The position numbers and the translations under genes are program-made. A stretch of DNA of 64,000 nt, taken from assembly GCA_963809205.1 (NCBI GenBank), contig CAWEIS010000025.1:62001-126000 (forward strand), read 5' to 3'. Shown here one piece after another: positions 19,022 to 27,487 of this stretch. Position 1 is the first letter of the stretch; every line of letters starts with the position of its first letter. The notes below the pieces were generated by a model. That model had not been told where the DNA came from. It worked only from the letters and a program-made list of their open reading frames with translations, and did no database searches. Source of the stretch: DATLLN01 sp963809205 (GTDB taxonomy: Bacteria > Actinomycetota > Thermoleophilia > Gaiellales > JAICJC01).

Positions 19022-20040
19022 ATGACGACGACGACGGCCGAGCGAGGCGTGGGTGCCCGCGAGTTCTCACCCGTGCTCCGGTTCCTCGGCCGCCGGATCG
19101 TCGGCGCCATCCTCGCGCTGTTCGTCGCGTCGATTGTGATCTTCGCGGGCACGGTGCTGCTGCCCGGCGACGCCGCCAGCGTCGTCCTCGGCCGCAACGC
19201 CACGCCCGAGAACGTCGCGCGCCTGAACGCCCAGATGGGCCTCGATAAGCCGGCGTACCAGGAGTACATCGACTGGGTGACCGGCCTGCGTGCACGGCGA
19301 CCTGGGCGACTCCGCGGTCGGCCTCGCACAGGGCGAGAAGTCCGCGCCGGTCTGGGATCTGATCTCCGACCCGGTCAAGAACTCGCTGATCCTGGCCGCG
19401 ATCGCAGCGCTGTTCATGATCCCGCTGTCGCTCGGGCTGGGCGCGATCGCCGCCGTCTACGCGGGCAAACCGGTCGACCACGTGATCTCGATCGGCTCGC
19501 TGGCCGCGATCGCTCTGCCCGAATTCGTGATCGGATCGCTGCTGATCGGCGTCTTCTTCGTCGGGCTCGACTGGCTGCCCCCGGTGGCGATCGTCGCGCC
19601 GGGGGGCGATCCGCTGAGCGATCCGACCAAGCTGGTGCTTCCCGTGGCAACGCTGCTGCTGGCGTCGCTGGCGGCGGGCATCAGGATGGTGCGGGCGGGC
19701 ATGATCGAGGTGCTGCAGACCGAGTACGTGCAGACTGCGCGCCTCAACGGGCTCGCCGAGAAGCGGGTGCTGGTGCGCTACGCGATGCGCAACGCGCTCG
19801 CCCCCAGCGTGCAGGTGCTCGCCCAGAACCTGCAGTGGCTGATCGGCGGCATCATCATCACCGAGACCGTGTTCGCCTACCCGGGCATCGGCTCGAACCT
19901 GGTCACGGCCGTCGGGCAACCGGGACGTCACGCTCGTCCAGTCGGTGGCGATGCTGATCGCCGTGGTCTACGTGATGCTCAACCTGGTCGCCGACCTGAT
20001 CGTGCTGCTGCTGGTGCCGAAGCTGCGGGAGCCGGCATGA
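19022..20040 (+). CDS. ABC transporter permease, DppB/OppB type, two +1 shifts
   Basis: About 338 residues with six expected membrane helices, beginning with RFLGRRIVGAILALFVASIV. The EAA loop is EYVQTARLNGLAEKRVLVRY AMRNAL, and the family ending FAYPGIGSNLVTAV is seen. Extra bases near 19289 and 19915 interrupt the frame. The stop overlaps the start of the second permease (ATGA). It pairs with that protein to form the membrane channel of the importer. Confidence 0.85.
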
Positions 20041-20888
20041 CGGGCCGCCTGCGCTTCGCCCGCACGTTCTCCGGTGCGCTCGGGCTGACGATCGTCTTCG
20101 TCGTGGTCTTCGTCGCCCTGTTCGGCAAGTACTTCGCGCCGCACGATCCGACCGCGCCGGTCGGCATTCCGCTGGCCGGCCCCTCGGGCGATGCCTGGCT
20201 GGGCACCGACTTCCTCGGCCGCGACGTGTTCAGCCGCCTGTTGTACGGCGGCCGCTCGGTGATCGGCCTGGCCTTCCTGGCGACCCTGCTGGCGTACGTG
20301 ATCGGCCTGACCATCGGCCTGATCGCCGGCTACACGCGGTCCCGGGCCGACCCGATCCTGATGCGCACCGTGGATGTGATGCTGGCCTTCCCCCCGCTGC
20401 TGTTCCTGCTCGTCCTGATCACCGGCGCGGGCACCGGCACCGCCGTCCTGGTGATCGGCGTCGCGGCGATCCAGGCCCCGGGCATCAGCCGGATCGTGCG
20501 CACGGCGACGCTCGAGGTCTCGGTGCGCGGCTACGTCGAGGCGGCCGTCGCCCGCGGCGAGCGCTCGATCGCCGTGGTCGTCCGCGAGGTGCTGCCCAAC
20601 ATCCTGGCGCCGGTGCTGGTCGACGCCGGCCTGCGGTTCACCTACTCGATCCTGATCATCGCCTCCGTCAACTTCCTTGGTCTCGGCCTGCAGCCGCCCA
20701 ACTCGGACTGGGCGCTGATGATCAGCGAGAACCGGCAGTACATCTCGCTGAATGTCTGGGCGGTGCTGGCGCCGGCGGCCATGATCGCGCTGCTGACGAT
20801 CGGCATCAACCTCACCGGCGACGCCATTGCGCGCAGCCTGGGGCGGTCGTACGTGCCAAAGGCGACCCAGACGGTGCCGACAGCATGA
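20037..20888 (+). CDS. ABC transporter permease, DppC/OppC type
   Basis: 283 residues, intact. The N-terminal helix and the extracytoplasmic motif GTDFLGRDVFSRLLYGGRSV are characteristic of DppC-type permeases, as are the EAA loop VRGYVEAAVARGERSIAVVV and SVNFLGLGLQPPNSDWALMI. It overlaps both the preceding permease and the following ATPase gene by 4 bases, indicating fixed stoichiometry of the importer. Confidence 0.9.
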   Translation: MTGRLRFARTFSGALGLTIVFVVVFVALFGKYFAPHDPTAPVGIPLAGPSGDAWLGTDFLGRDVFSRLLYGGRSVIGLAFLATLLAYVIGLTIGLIAGYTRSRADPILMRTVDVMLAFPPLLFLLVLITGAGTGTAVLVIGVAAIQAPGISRIVRTATLEVSVRGYVEAAVARGERSIAVVVREVLPNILAPVLVDAGLRFTYSILIIASVNFLGLGLQPPNSDWALMISENRQYISLNVWAVLAPAAMIALLTIGINLTGDAIARSLGRSYVPKATQTVPTA

Positions 20889-22678
20889 TCGAGGTGGCGA
20901 CGGCGCCTGTCGTCCGGGTAGAGAACCTTTGCCTGTCGCTGAACACCGGCGAGCCGGTGGTCGAGGACGTCAGCTTCAGCGTCGGCGCCGGGGAGATCCT
21001 CGGGCTGGTCGGCGAGTCCGGCAGCGGCAAGACCACCACCGCCCTTGCCCTGCTGGGCTACACGCGCACCGGCGTCAACGTCCGCTCGGGCCTGATCGAG
21101 GTGGGCGGCCAGAGCATCATCGGCCGCGACACCAAGTCGCTACGCTCGGTGCGCGGCAAGGTGGTCTCCTACGTGCCGCAGGATCCGGGCGGCGCGCTCA
21201 ACCCGTCGATGCGGGTCGGCGACTCGATCATGGACGTTCTGCGCGCCCACCGGTCGGCCACCGCCTCCGACGAGTCGGTGCAGGCCGCGCTCTCGCGCGT
21301 CGAGCTGGGCACCGACGCGCGCTTCGGCGAGCGCTATCCGCACCAGCTCTCCGGCGGCCAGCAGCAACGAGTGACGATCGCCATGGCCTGCGTCTGTGAG
21401 CCCCCGGTCGCCGTGCTCGACGAGCCAACCACCGGGCTGGACGTGCTCACTCAGGACCGGATCCTGACGGAGCTCGCACGGCTTCGCGACGAGGACGGCA
21501 TGGCGATGGTGTATGTGTCGCATGACCTCGCGGTGGTCGCCAAGATGGCCGACCGGATCGTCGTCATGTACGCCGGCCGGGTGGTCGAGAACGGCCCAGC
21601 CGCCGACGTCATCGAGCGGCCCAAGCACCCGTACACCCGGGCGCTGGTCGCCGCGATCCCCGACTTCCGCCACCCGCGCGCGCTGCAGGGCATCCCCGGC
21701 GTGTCGGTCGGCGTCGGCGAGTGGCCGGACGGCTGCGCCTTCGCGCCGCGCTGCGAGCACCAGGAGGACCGCTGCTGCGCCGGCGTCCCGGCACTCGAGC
21801 AGGCGACCGAAGCCCACGCGGTGCGCTGCGTCCGCTGGGAGGAGCTGACGCTGGGCGAGCGCCGGCCGGAAGGCGCCCGCGCCGCGGCCGTTGCTTCGAG
21901 CGACGACGCGCTGCTCGAGGTCTCGGGGCTGTACGTCCAGTACCGCCATGGAAGCCGTGCGGCGGTGGACGACATCTCGTTCAGCATCCCACAGGGGCGC
22001 TGCGTCGCCCTGGTCGGCGAGTCCGGCAGCGGCAAGACCACCGTCGGCCGGTGCATCGCCGGCCTCCACGAGCCGACGTCCGGGCGGATCGTGTTCGACG
22101 GCCAGGAGCTCGCCGGGTCCGCCCGCCGCCGCTCCCTCGACCAGCGCCGGCGGATCCAGATCGTCTTCCAGAACCCGTTCGAGTCGCTCAACCCGCGGCA
22201 CCGCGTCAGCTCGTCGATCGAGCGGCCGCTGCGGGTGCTGCGACGCCTCAGCCGCGGCGACGCCGACCGCGAGGTGGGCGAGCTGCTGGACCGTGTGCGC
22301 CTGCCCCGGCGCGTCGCCGAACGCTTCCCGATCGAGCTCTCGGGCGGCGAGCGCCAGCGCGTGGCGATCGCGCGGGCGCTGGCGGCGAAGCCCGACCTGC
22401 TGGTCTGCGACGAGGTGACGTCGGCCCTCGACGTCTCGGTGCAGGCCGCGGTGCTCGAGCTGCTGTCCGAGCTGCAGCGCGACCTCCGGCTGAGCATGCT
22501 GTTCATCACGCACAACCTCGGGGTCGTTGCCTGCATCGGCGATTCCGTGCTGGTGATGGATCAGGGAACGCTGCGCGAGAGCGGGCCGTGCGCCCAGGTG
22601 CTCGCGGCTCCCGTCGACGACTACACCCGGCGGCTGCTGAGCGCAGCTCCGCGACTCCCGGATGCGGCTGTCAGCTGA
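20885..22678 (+). CDS. Fused two-domain peptide-type ABC ATPase (DppD-DppF fusion)
   Basis: 597 residues with two complete nucleotide-binding domains in one chain. Domain 1: Walker A GESGSGKTTTALALLGY, signature LSGGQQQRVTIAMA, Walker B AVLDEPTTGLD, and the Cys-rich oligopeptide-transporter C-terminal motif GCAFAPRCEHQEDRCC. Domain 2: Walker A GESGSGKTTVGRC, signature LSGGERQRVAIARAL, Walker B LLVCDEVTSALD. Normally DppD and DppF are separate; here they supply both halves of the ATPase. It ends 17 bases inside the hydantoinase gene, which links transport to ring opening. Confidence 0.9.
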   Translation: MIEVATAPVVRVENLCLSLNTGEPVVEDVSFSVGAGEILGLVGESGSGKTTTALALLGYTRTGVNVRSGLIEVGGQSIIGRDTKSLRSVRGKVVSYVPQDPGGALNPSMRVGDSIMDVLRAHRSATASDESVQAALSRVELGTDARFGERYPHQLSGGQQQRVTIAMACVCEPPVAVLDEPTTGLDVLTQDRILTELARLRDEDGMAMVYVSHDLAVVAKMADRIVVMYAGRVVENGPAADVIERPKHPYTRALVAAIPDFRHPRALQGIPGVSVGVGEWPDGCAFAPRCEHQEDRCCAGVPALEQATEAHAVRCVRWEELTLGERRPEGARAAAVASSDDALLEVSGLYVQYRHGSRAAVDDISFSIPQGRCVALVGESGSGKTTVGRCIAGLHEPTSGRIVFDGQELAGSARRRSLDQRRRIQIVFQNPFESLNPRHRVSSSIERPLRVLRRLSRGDADREVGELLDRVRLPRRVAERFPIELSGGERQRVAIARALAAKPDLLVCDEVTSALDVSVQAAVLELLSELQRDLRLSMLFITHNLGVVACIGDSVLVMDQGTLRESGPCAQVLAAPVDDYTRRLLSAAPRLPDAAVS

Positions 22679-24026
22679 TCAGACGACGGCGGTGGTCGGC
22701 GGCACGCTGGTCAGTCCAGGCGGGGCGGCGCGCGGCGACGTGCTGATCGAGGACGGCCGGATCGCGGCGGTCGGCCAGGTCGACGCGTCCGGCGCGCGCG
22801 TGATCGACGCCTCCGGCTGCCTGGTGCTGCCGGGCGCGATCGACGTCCACACACACGTGTTCGGCGGCATCGCGGGCGACACCCGCTCTGCCCTGATCGG
22901 CGGCACCACCTCGGCGCTGGCCTTCGTCGACGCCAAGCCGGGGGAGACGCCGGCGCAGGCGGCGCGGCGGACGCTTGAGGAGGAGATGCCGCAGTCGCTG
23001 ATCGACCTGGCGTTCCACGCCGTGATCTGGGAGCCGCAGTCCTACCGCCACGGCGATCTGCGCGACGCGGCCGAGCTGGGCGTCGGCAGCGTCAAGTTGT
23101 GGCTGGCGTACATCGAGCTGGGCATCCAGGCCGACGACGACGTCGCCTTCTCGGTGATCCAGGAGGCCGCCGAGCTGGACATGGTCGTTCTTGCCCACTG
23201 CGAGAACGGCCGAGTGATCGACGTGCTGACCAAGCAGCTGGTGGAGCGCGGCGAGCTCGGTCTCGGCTCGCTGCCGCGCAGCCGGCCGATCGAGCTCGAG
23301 GCGGAGTGCGTGCATCGCTTCCTGACGATGGCCGAGCTGGCCGGCGCCGAGCCGTACGTCGTCCACGTCACCGGCCGCAAGCCACTCGAGGAGATCGCGG
23401 CCGCGAAGAGCCGGGGCGTGCCGGTGCACGGCGAGGTGTGCTCGCACCACCTGCTGTTCGACGTCACCGACCACGGCGGCCCGGACGGCCTGCGCTACGT
23501 CATGACGCCGCCGCTGCGTACGGCGGACGACCGGGCGGCACTGCTCGCCGGCCTGCGCGACGGCGGGCTCGACACGTACGCCTCCGACCACTGCCACCTC
23601 TCGATGCGCGAGAAGCTGGCCGTCGCCGACGACTTCACCCAGGTCGGTACCGGGCTGCCCGGGATCGGTGCCCGGCTGCCGCTCGGCTTCGGGCTGCTCA
23701 CCCCGGAGCGGCTCGTGCAGGTCGCCTGCGAGGCGCCGGCCCGGATCTTCGGCCTCTACCCGCGCAAGGGCGTGATCGCCGAGGGCAGCGATGCCGATCT
23801 GGTGGTCTGGGATCCATCCGCGCCGAGCACGCTGACGCTGGACGGGATCGGCGATGGGTTGGACTGGACGCCCTACGACGGGATGGAGGTGCCCGGGCGG
23901 ATCGCGCATGTGCTCGCCCGCGGCGACCACGTTGTGGTCGACGGGTGCTGGGAGGGCGACGGGCACGAGGTCGAGTACCTGCCCTCGGCGCGTGTCAGCC
24001 CGCCGTCCAGCCTCCGTCAACGGTGA
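22662..24026 (+). CDS. Hydantoinase/dihydropyrimidinase-family cyclic amidohydrolase
   Basis: 454 residues, intact. The binuclear zinc site is visible: HxH in GAIDVHTHVFGG, the carbamylated Lys in GVGSVKLWLAYIE, His in VVLAHCENG, His in PYVVHVTGRK, and the Asp in DTYASDHCH. This family opens hydantoin, dihydropyrimidine or related rings. The ATG lies 17 bases inside the ATPase gene, and the 3' end overlaps the convergent SDR gene by 32 bases. As the terminal gene of the import operon it probably acts on the imported compound; its product would suit the M20 hydrolases at 3530 and 32424. Confidence 0.85.
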   Translation: MRLSADQTTAVVGGTLVSPGGAARGDVLIEDGRIAAVGQVDASGARVIDASGCLVLPGAIDVHTHVFGGIAGDTRSALIGGTTSALAFVDAKPGETPAQAARRTLEEEMPQSLIDLAFHAVIWEPQSYRHGDLRDAAELGVGSVKLWLAYIELGIQADDDVAFSVIQEAAELDMVVLAHCENGRVIDVLTKQLVERGELGLGSLPRSRPIELEAECVHRFLTMAELAGAEPYVVHVTGRKPLEEIAAAKSRGVPVHGEVCSHHLLFDVTDHGGPDGLRYVMTPPLRTADDRAALLAGLRDGGLDTYASDHCHLSMREKLAVADDFTQVGTGLPGIGARLPLGFGLLTPERLVQVACEAPARIFGLYPRKGVIAEGSDADLVVWDPSAPSTLTLDGIGDGLDWTPYDGMEVPGRIAHVLARGDHVVVDGCWEGDGHEVEYLPSARVSPPSSLRQR

Positions 24027-24735
24027 CAACGCTACCGGTCATCACGCCGGAGTCCTCCGACAGGATGAAGGCGATGGTGGCGGCGATCTCCTGCGGGCGG
24101 GCGGAGCGGCCGATCAGGTTGCGGTGGGCGGTGCGCGCCCGTTCCCGCTCCGTCAGCTCGGGCGTCGCCGAGGTGCCCCACAGCATCGGCGTGTCCACCG
24201 GGCCGGGGCAGACGCAGTTGACGCGGATGCCCTCGTCGGCGTGGTCGATCGCCATCGCTTTGGTCAGCCCGACGACGCCCGCCTTCGACGCGCAGTACGC
24301 GGGGCTGGCGAGGCAGCCGACCAGGCCGAACTGCGACGAGATGTTGACGATCGCGCCGCCGCCGGCGGCGCGCAGGTGCGGGATCGCCGAACGGGAGACG
24401 TGGTACATGCCGGTCAGGTTGACGCCCAGCACGCGGTTCCACTCGTCGGGCGGAGTTGCGGTGATGTCTCCTGAGAAATCACCGATGCCGGCGACGTTCG
24501 CGACGGCGTCCAGCCCGCCCAGGCCGATGGCAGCGTCCTTGACGGCGCGCTCCACCGCCACGGCGTCGGTGATGTCGACCTCGACGGCGACGCCGCCCTC
24601 CATCGCGGACATCGTCTCGGCCAGCCCTTCCTGGTTCATGTCCAGGCAGGCAACGTCCGCCCCGGCTGCGGCCAGCCGCCACGCGGTCGCCTGGCCGATG
24701 CCCGACGCCGCGCCGGTGACCAGTGCCCGGGTCAC
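23995..24735 (-). CDS. Short-chain dehydrogenase/reductase
   Basis: 246 residues from GTG 24735. The cofactor motif is VTGAASGIGQATAWRLA with an Asp after strand 2 (CLDMNQEG), favouring NAD. The catalytic Ser-Tyr-Lys set is in VNISSQFG and AYCASKAG; the C-terminus is the usual SGVMTGSVVTVDGGWTAG. It is downstream of the small partner gene by 4 bases and so belongs to an operon with the TudS-like gene. It probably oxidises or reduces an alcohol or ketone in the same pathway. Confidence 0.85.
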   Translation of the reverse strand: MTRALVTGAASGIGQATAWRLAAAGADVACLDMNQEGLAETMSAMEGGVAVEVDITDAVAVERAVKDAAIGLGGLDAVANVAGIGDFSGDITATPPDEWNRVLGVNLTGMYHVSRSAIPHLRAAGGGAIVNISSQFGLVGCLASPAYCASKAGVVGLTKAMAIDHADEGIRVNCVCPGPVDTPMLWGTSATPELTERERARTAHRNLIGRSARPQEIAATIAFILSEDSGVMTGSVVTVDGGWTAG

Positions 24736-24739
24736 TCGG

Positions 24740-25075
24740 TCAGCCGACCTCGGCCAGGAAGGCCCGCAGCTCGTCCTCGCCGGCCGGGTCGATGGACGGC
24801 GGCTCGGGCACGCCATGGCGGGCGAGCGCCTCCGCCAGCCCGGCCCGGTCTCCGATCAGCACCAGCTGGTAGCCGTGCCGGGCGAACTCCTCGGCCTGCT
24901 CGGCGACCTGATCGAGCAGCGGCTCGGCGACGTCGTCCGGATAATCGTCCGCGGGGAGTTGGATGGCGCCCCAGATCTCCTCCTCGAGCACGGTCAGCGC
25001 GTCGACCCTGCCGCCCGGGTTGAGCAGCTCGCCCTGGACGATCGCGACCCGCAGGCACCTGGCGTCGAGCTCCAC
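24740..25075 (-). CDS. Small partner protein of the TudS-like gene, copy A (uncharacterised)
   Basis: 111 residues, GTG start directly after the stop of the TudS-like gene. No family is recognised. It looks like a small alpha/beta fold: RVAIVQGELLNPGG strand and loop, a central LLDQVAEQAEEFARHGYQLV helix-strand, then LIGDRAGLAEAL. The same pattern (VVP..VVNP.G, a D-V-T-F helix, GYLVVLAEGD) occurs in the product of 37999-38313, which also follows a TudS-like gene. The shared order and similarity make the pair a repeated two-gene module. A regulatory or scaffold role for the TudS-like enzyme is a guess. Confidence 0.6.
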   Translation of the reverse strand: MELDARCLRVAIVQGELLNPGGRVDALTVLEEEIWGAIQLPADDYPDDVAEPLLDQVAEQAEEFARHGYQLVLIGDRAGLAEALARHGVPEPPSIDPAGEDELRAFLAEVG

Positions 25076-25621
25076 TCAGCCGCCCTCCATCAACGCGGCC
25101 AGGCGCTCGCGCTCGGCCGCCTCGTCGTGGGTCGGCAGCTGGTGGGAGATGCCCATCGCCCGCGGCGCTTCGACGCCGCGCTCCTCCAGCTCGGCGACGA
25201 GCTCCTCCATGAAGATGCCGCTGCCCGGCGACAGCTCGGACGCGTCGTCCGACCACGTCGGCCGGCCGCGCAGCTTCGGATCGGAGCTGGTGACATGAAC
25301 GCCCATCGACGGGCTGCCCTCAATGCCGACGATGATCACGTCGTCACCCCGGGCAACGTGGACGGCCACCGCGCCGGCGACGGCCGCGGCGAGCCGCCGG
25401 CAGTGGCGCCGGTAGGCGGCTGTGTCAAGCTGCTCCTTGACCGCCCAGAAGCGGTTGAGGCCCGTGAACGCCAGCTCCGGGCAGGGCATCTGCTCGAGCC
25501 GCCAGCCGCGAGCGCGGATCTCCTCCACCAGCGGCGAGTAGACGCCCGGGCAGCGGGCGCCGCCTTCGGTCTTCGAGTTCTGGTTGAGCAGGCAGTGAGC
25601 AACGAACGCGACGCCGGGCAT
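25076..25621 (-). CDS. TudS-related (DUF523-like) putative desulfidase, copy A
   Basis: 181 residues. Four Cys at residues 10, 24, 47 and 74 (AHCLLNQNSK, ARCPGV, MPCPELAF, RRHC) occur at exactly the same positions in the paralogue at 37461. The core strand VIIVGIEGSPSMGV resembles the Gly-Ser-Pro motif of DUF523. TudS proteins remove sulfur from thiouracil using a 4Fe-4S cluster held by three Cys; the N-terminus here is like the CD3072-type relatives. Desulfidase activity is inferred from remote similarity. It starts an operon with its partner and an SDR, and its start codon lay about 30 bases from the SDR gene at 27480 before an element inserted between them. Confidence 0.6.
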   Translation of the reverse strand: MPGVAFVAHCLLNQNSKTEGGARCPGVYSPLVEEIRARGWRLEQMPCPELAFTGLNRFWAVKEQLDTAAYRRHCRRLAAAVAGAVAVHVARGDDVIIVGIEGSPSMGVHVTSSDPKLRGRPTWSDDASELSPGSGIFMEELVAELEERGVEAPRAMGISHQLPTHDEAAERERLAALMEGG

Positions 25622-25633
25622 TCCGGCAGTCTA

Positions 25634-25661
25634 CAAACAGCAAAGGGGTGTGAATGAGCCT
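25634..25661. repeat. Direct repeat, left end of the integrative element (attL-like)
   Basis: 28 bases beginning CAAACAGCAAAGGGGTG and ending GAATGAGCCT match positions 27460-27487 with a single T/C difference. The repeat includes a ribosome site and an ATG. Together with the recombinase remnant this fits a site-specific insertion. Confidence 0.75.
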
Positions 25662-26106
25662 CGAGATCCTCGAAAAATATACGTCGACCAGAGGGTGGCA
25701 GCTGGCGTACCATGTCTACCAGTCAGGGCCGGTCGGCGCTAACGGGAGGTCCTTTGGAGGCCAGTTCGACTACGCGAACAGTACACCAACGTTTTCCAGA
25801 GTCGCGCGCGGCAACTTCTCCTACACTGCTTACGTCGGGATAAGTTGGTGTAACGCCGCATACGGGGCGTGCAGTTCGGGCTCAGCGGGACTGTTAGACC
25901 ACCAACACGTCTACTTCAACTTGCCTAGAGATGTGCAATGCACTCCTTTCTCGCAAAGCCCGTTCGTGCTCAGTCCACCTCGATGCAAAGGTGACATACG
26001 ATACAAAGACGCTCCGTGCCCATACGGGTGTCTGGGCTCAACGTACTCGAGCGCACCCTTGGACGCGTATCCCGATAGAAATGTCGCTTACGTCGTGCTT
26101 CCATAG
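25654..26106 (+). CDS. Element-borne hypothetical protein
   Basis: 150 residues starting at the ATG inside the left direct repeat, so it uses the ribosome site (AAAGGGGTG) that originally belonged to the interrupted SDR gene. The product is rich in Ser, Tyr, Gly and Cys (seven Cys, for example CNAAYGAC and CKGD...CPYGC), which suggests a disulfide-stabilised or secreted protein, yet no signal peptide is seen at this start. AT-rich codons such as AAA, TAT and AGA differ from neighbouring genes. I do not recognise the family. Translation start might lie further inside the frame. Confidence 0.45.
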   Translation: MSLEILEKYTSTRGWQLAYHVYQSGPVGANGRSFGGQFDYANSTPTFSRVARGNFSYTAYVGISWCNAAYGACSSGSAGLLDHQHVYFNLPRDVQCTPFSQSPFVLSPPRCKGDIRYKDAPCPYGCLGSTYSSAPLDAYPDRNVAYVVLP

Positions 26107-26177
26107 TCAAGCTTGGCGGAACCGTGAGCTGGGGATGGGGTGGGAGCCGTCCCTGGCAACCTAACAGGGGGGATACA

Positions 26178-26789
26178 GTGAAGAAGTACAGTCTTGTATT
26201 GCTGCTTGCGACGATGCTCGTCGTGCTGTCGGCGGGTTCGGCCAACGCAGCTCCTGGCCAGTCGTTCCACACCAAGATGAAGGGCTCGTTCGCGGAGGCG
26301 CTATGGGAGACAACGACCGCCACCTCGTTCACGGACACGTATGTGTTTGCCGCCCTGGACAGTCCGGGAGGGCCTTCCCTGTTCGTCGACCAGTTCACCG
26401 GGTTCTCTGACGGCAGCTCGGTCGAGACGTTCGGCACGGCGACCGACGCGTCGGTCAACGTCTCCAAGAAGTTGGACGTTGCCAGCGCTACGGCCTCGGT
26501 GCCGGTGACGATCTGCACCTTCGACGCAAACGGTAACGGCGGCTGTGTTGACGGCGGTTCAGTCGCCGTCGACGCCCAGTGGACTGGTCAGGGGTCACTT
26601 CTGCACGGTGTGTTCAAGACCCACATCACCGGCAAGGGATTCAAGTTCAACGACCACTTCAACGGTTACCAGCGCGATGCCACGGCGACGGCATCGGTCG
26701 GTGCGGACAGCTACGACGCCAGCACGTTGCTTTTCGCCGACCTCGGCACCTCGAAGTCGGGCACGTCAACTCTTTGCCATAACTGCTGA
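26178..26789 (+). CDS. Element-borne secreted protein of unknown function
   Basis: 203 residues from GTG 26178, placed 6 bases after a G-rich ribosome site. A good Sec signal is followed by a probable cleavage after SANA (VKKYSLVLLLATMLVVLSAG, then SANA). The mature part is Thr/Ser/Asp-rich with two Cys pairs near ICTFDANGNGGC and the C-terminal CHNC, and has the look of a beta-sandwich. It is not recognised. A strong hairpin follows at 26801. Base composition is nearer 60 percent GC than the window average. Confidence 0.7.
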   Translation: MKKYSLVLLLATMLVVLSAGSANAAPGQSFHTKMKGSFAEALWETTTATSFTDTYVFAALDSPGGPSLFVDQFTGFSDGSSVETFGTATDASVNVSKKLDVASATASVPVTICTFDANGNGGCVDGGSVAVDAQWTGQGSLLHGVFKTHITGKGFKFNDHFNGYQRDATATASVGADSYDASTLLFADLGTSKSGTSTLCHNC

Positions 26790-26800
26790 TTGGTGAGGCT

Positions 26801-26829
26801 AGTGAGGGGCGCTCCCACCGCCCCTCACT
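26801..26829 (+). terminator. Hairpin after the secreted protein gene
   Basis: AGTGAGGGGCG and CGCCCCTCACT form a perfect 11-bp stem around a 7-base loop, 12 bases after the stop codon. There is no T tract, as is common for terminators in GC-rich actinobacteria. Confidence 0.65.
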
Positions 26830-26874
26830 GCTCGCTACTCCATCGCGTGCCCGGCGCGGAAAATGTAGGTCTAG

Positions 26875-27437
26875 GCGCACTCACCCGGAAGAAGTAGCGC
26901 GAGACGAGGGGCTATCCGCTCGGACGCGTTCCCCTTCTTCGGACGTCTACGGCTTGACCGGATCGAGCCCGCGGACGTCCGCGCCTGGGTGGTCACCCTG
27001 GCGGAGCGTGGGTGTAGTCGTGGCACGTGCCGCGTCTACCTCGCCGCGCTCCGAGTCCTCCTCGTTCACACGCGGCGCGGCACGCACGTGTGACGTACTC
27101 CTCCGGCTTGATGGCGGACGCGTGGCGGCCTGCCACGAAGCGCGCAGGCCTCCAGGGTGTGACGCCGCATGACCTCCGCCACACGTGCGGCAGCCGTCTC
27201 TACGCGAACGGCTTGGACGTCCTGACGCTCAGCCGCCTGCTCGGCCACTCCGATGTGACGGTCACGATGCGCGTCTACGTCCACGAGCTTCCCGGCTCCG
27301 GGCTCCCCGACATGGACGCCCTCCTCGGAGGGAGCCCCAGGAGGGACGCAGGGAGGGACACAGCAGTACCGGATACGGCCGGATATGATCCCGCGCCGCT
27401 CCGCCCGGATCCGGCTCGTACGCTTAAGACCGGATAG
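26875..27437 (+). pseudogene. Degenerate tyrosine recombinase/phage integrase
   Basis: In one frame up to TGA 27091 there is a SAM-like core-binding domain (FGRLRLDRIEPADVRAWVVT, then CRVYLAALRVLL) with no start codon. In the next frame to 27437 there is the end of a catalytic domain with HDLRHT (His-x-x-Arg) and LLGHSDVTVTMRVYVH, which contains the His and the Tyr nucleophile. The region that should carry the first catalytic Arg, about 70 residues, is missing between them. This is a real internal deletion, unlike the single-base shifts elsewhere. It is the likely former integrase of the element. Confidence 0.75.
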
Positions 27438-27459
27438 CACCGGACAGGTCAGACGTTTT

Positions 27460-27487
27460 CAAACAGCAAAGGGGTGCGAATGAGCCT
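27460..27487. repeat. Direct repeat, right end of the integrative element (attR-like)
   Basis: Matches the left repeat at 25634-25661 over 28 bases with one mismatch. It contains the ribosome site AAGGGGTGCGA and the ATG of the following SDR gene, so the insertion target is at a start codon. Confidence 0.75.

Larger units (their letters stand above)
25634..27487 (+). mobile_element. 1.85-kb integrated element with degenerate tyrosine recombinase
   Basis: The segment is bounded by 28-bp direct repeats, has lower GC and different codon use from its surroundings in 25.66-26.8 kb, holds two ORFs without recognisable host relatives and ends with a broken tyrosine recombinase beside the right repeat. 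It separates two genes that otherwise would be divergent with only about 30 bases between them. The right repeat overlaps the start of the SDR gene at 27480, so the integration target was the 5' end of that gene and its coding start was recreated by the repeat. No other transfer functions are seen; the element is probably no longer mobile. Confidence 0.7.

Noticed and set aside
22679..22936. Small minus-strand frames in the hydantoinase gene
   Set aside because: Shadows of the coding strand without ribosome sites or family features.
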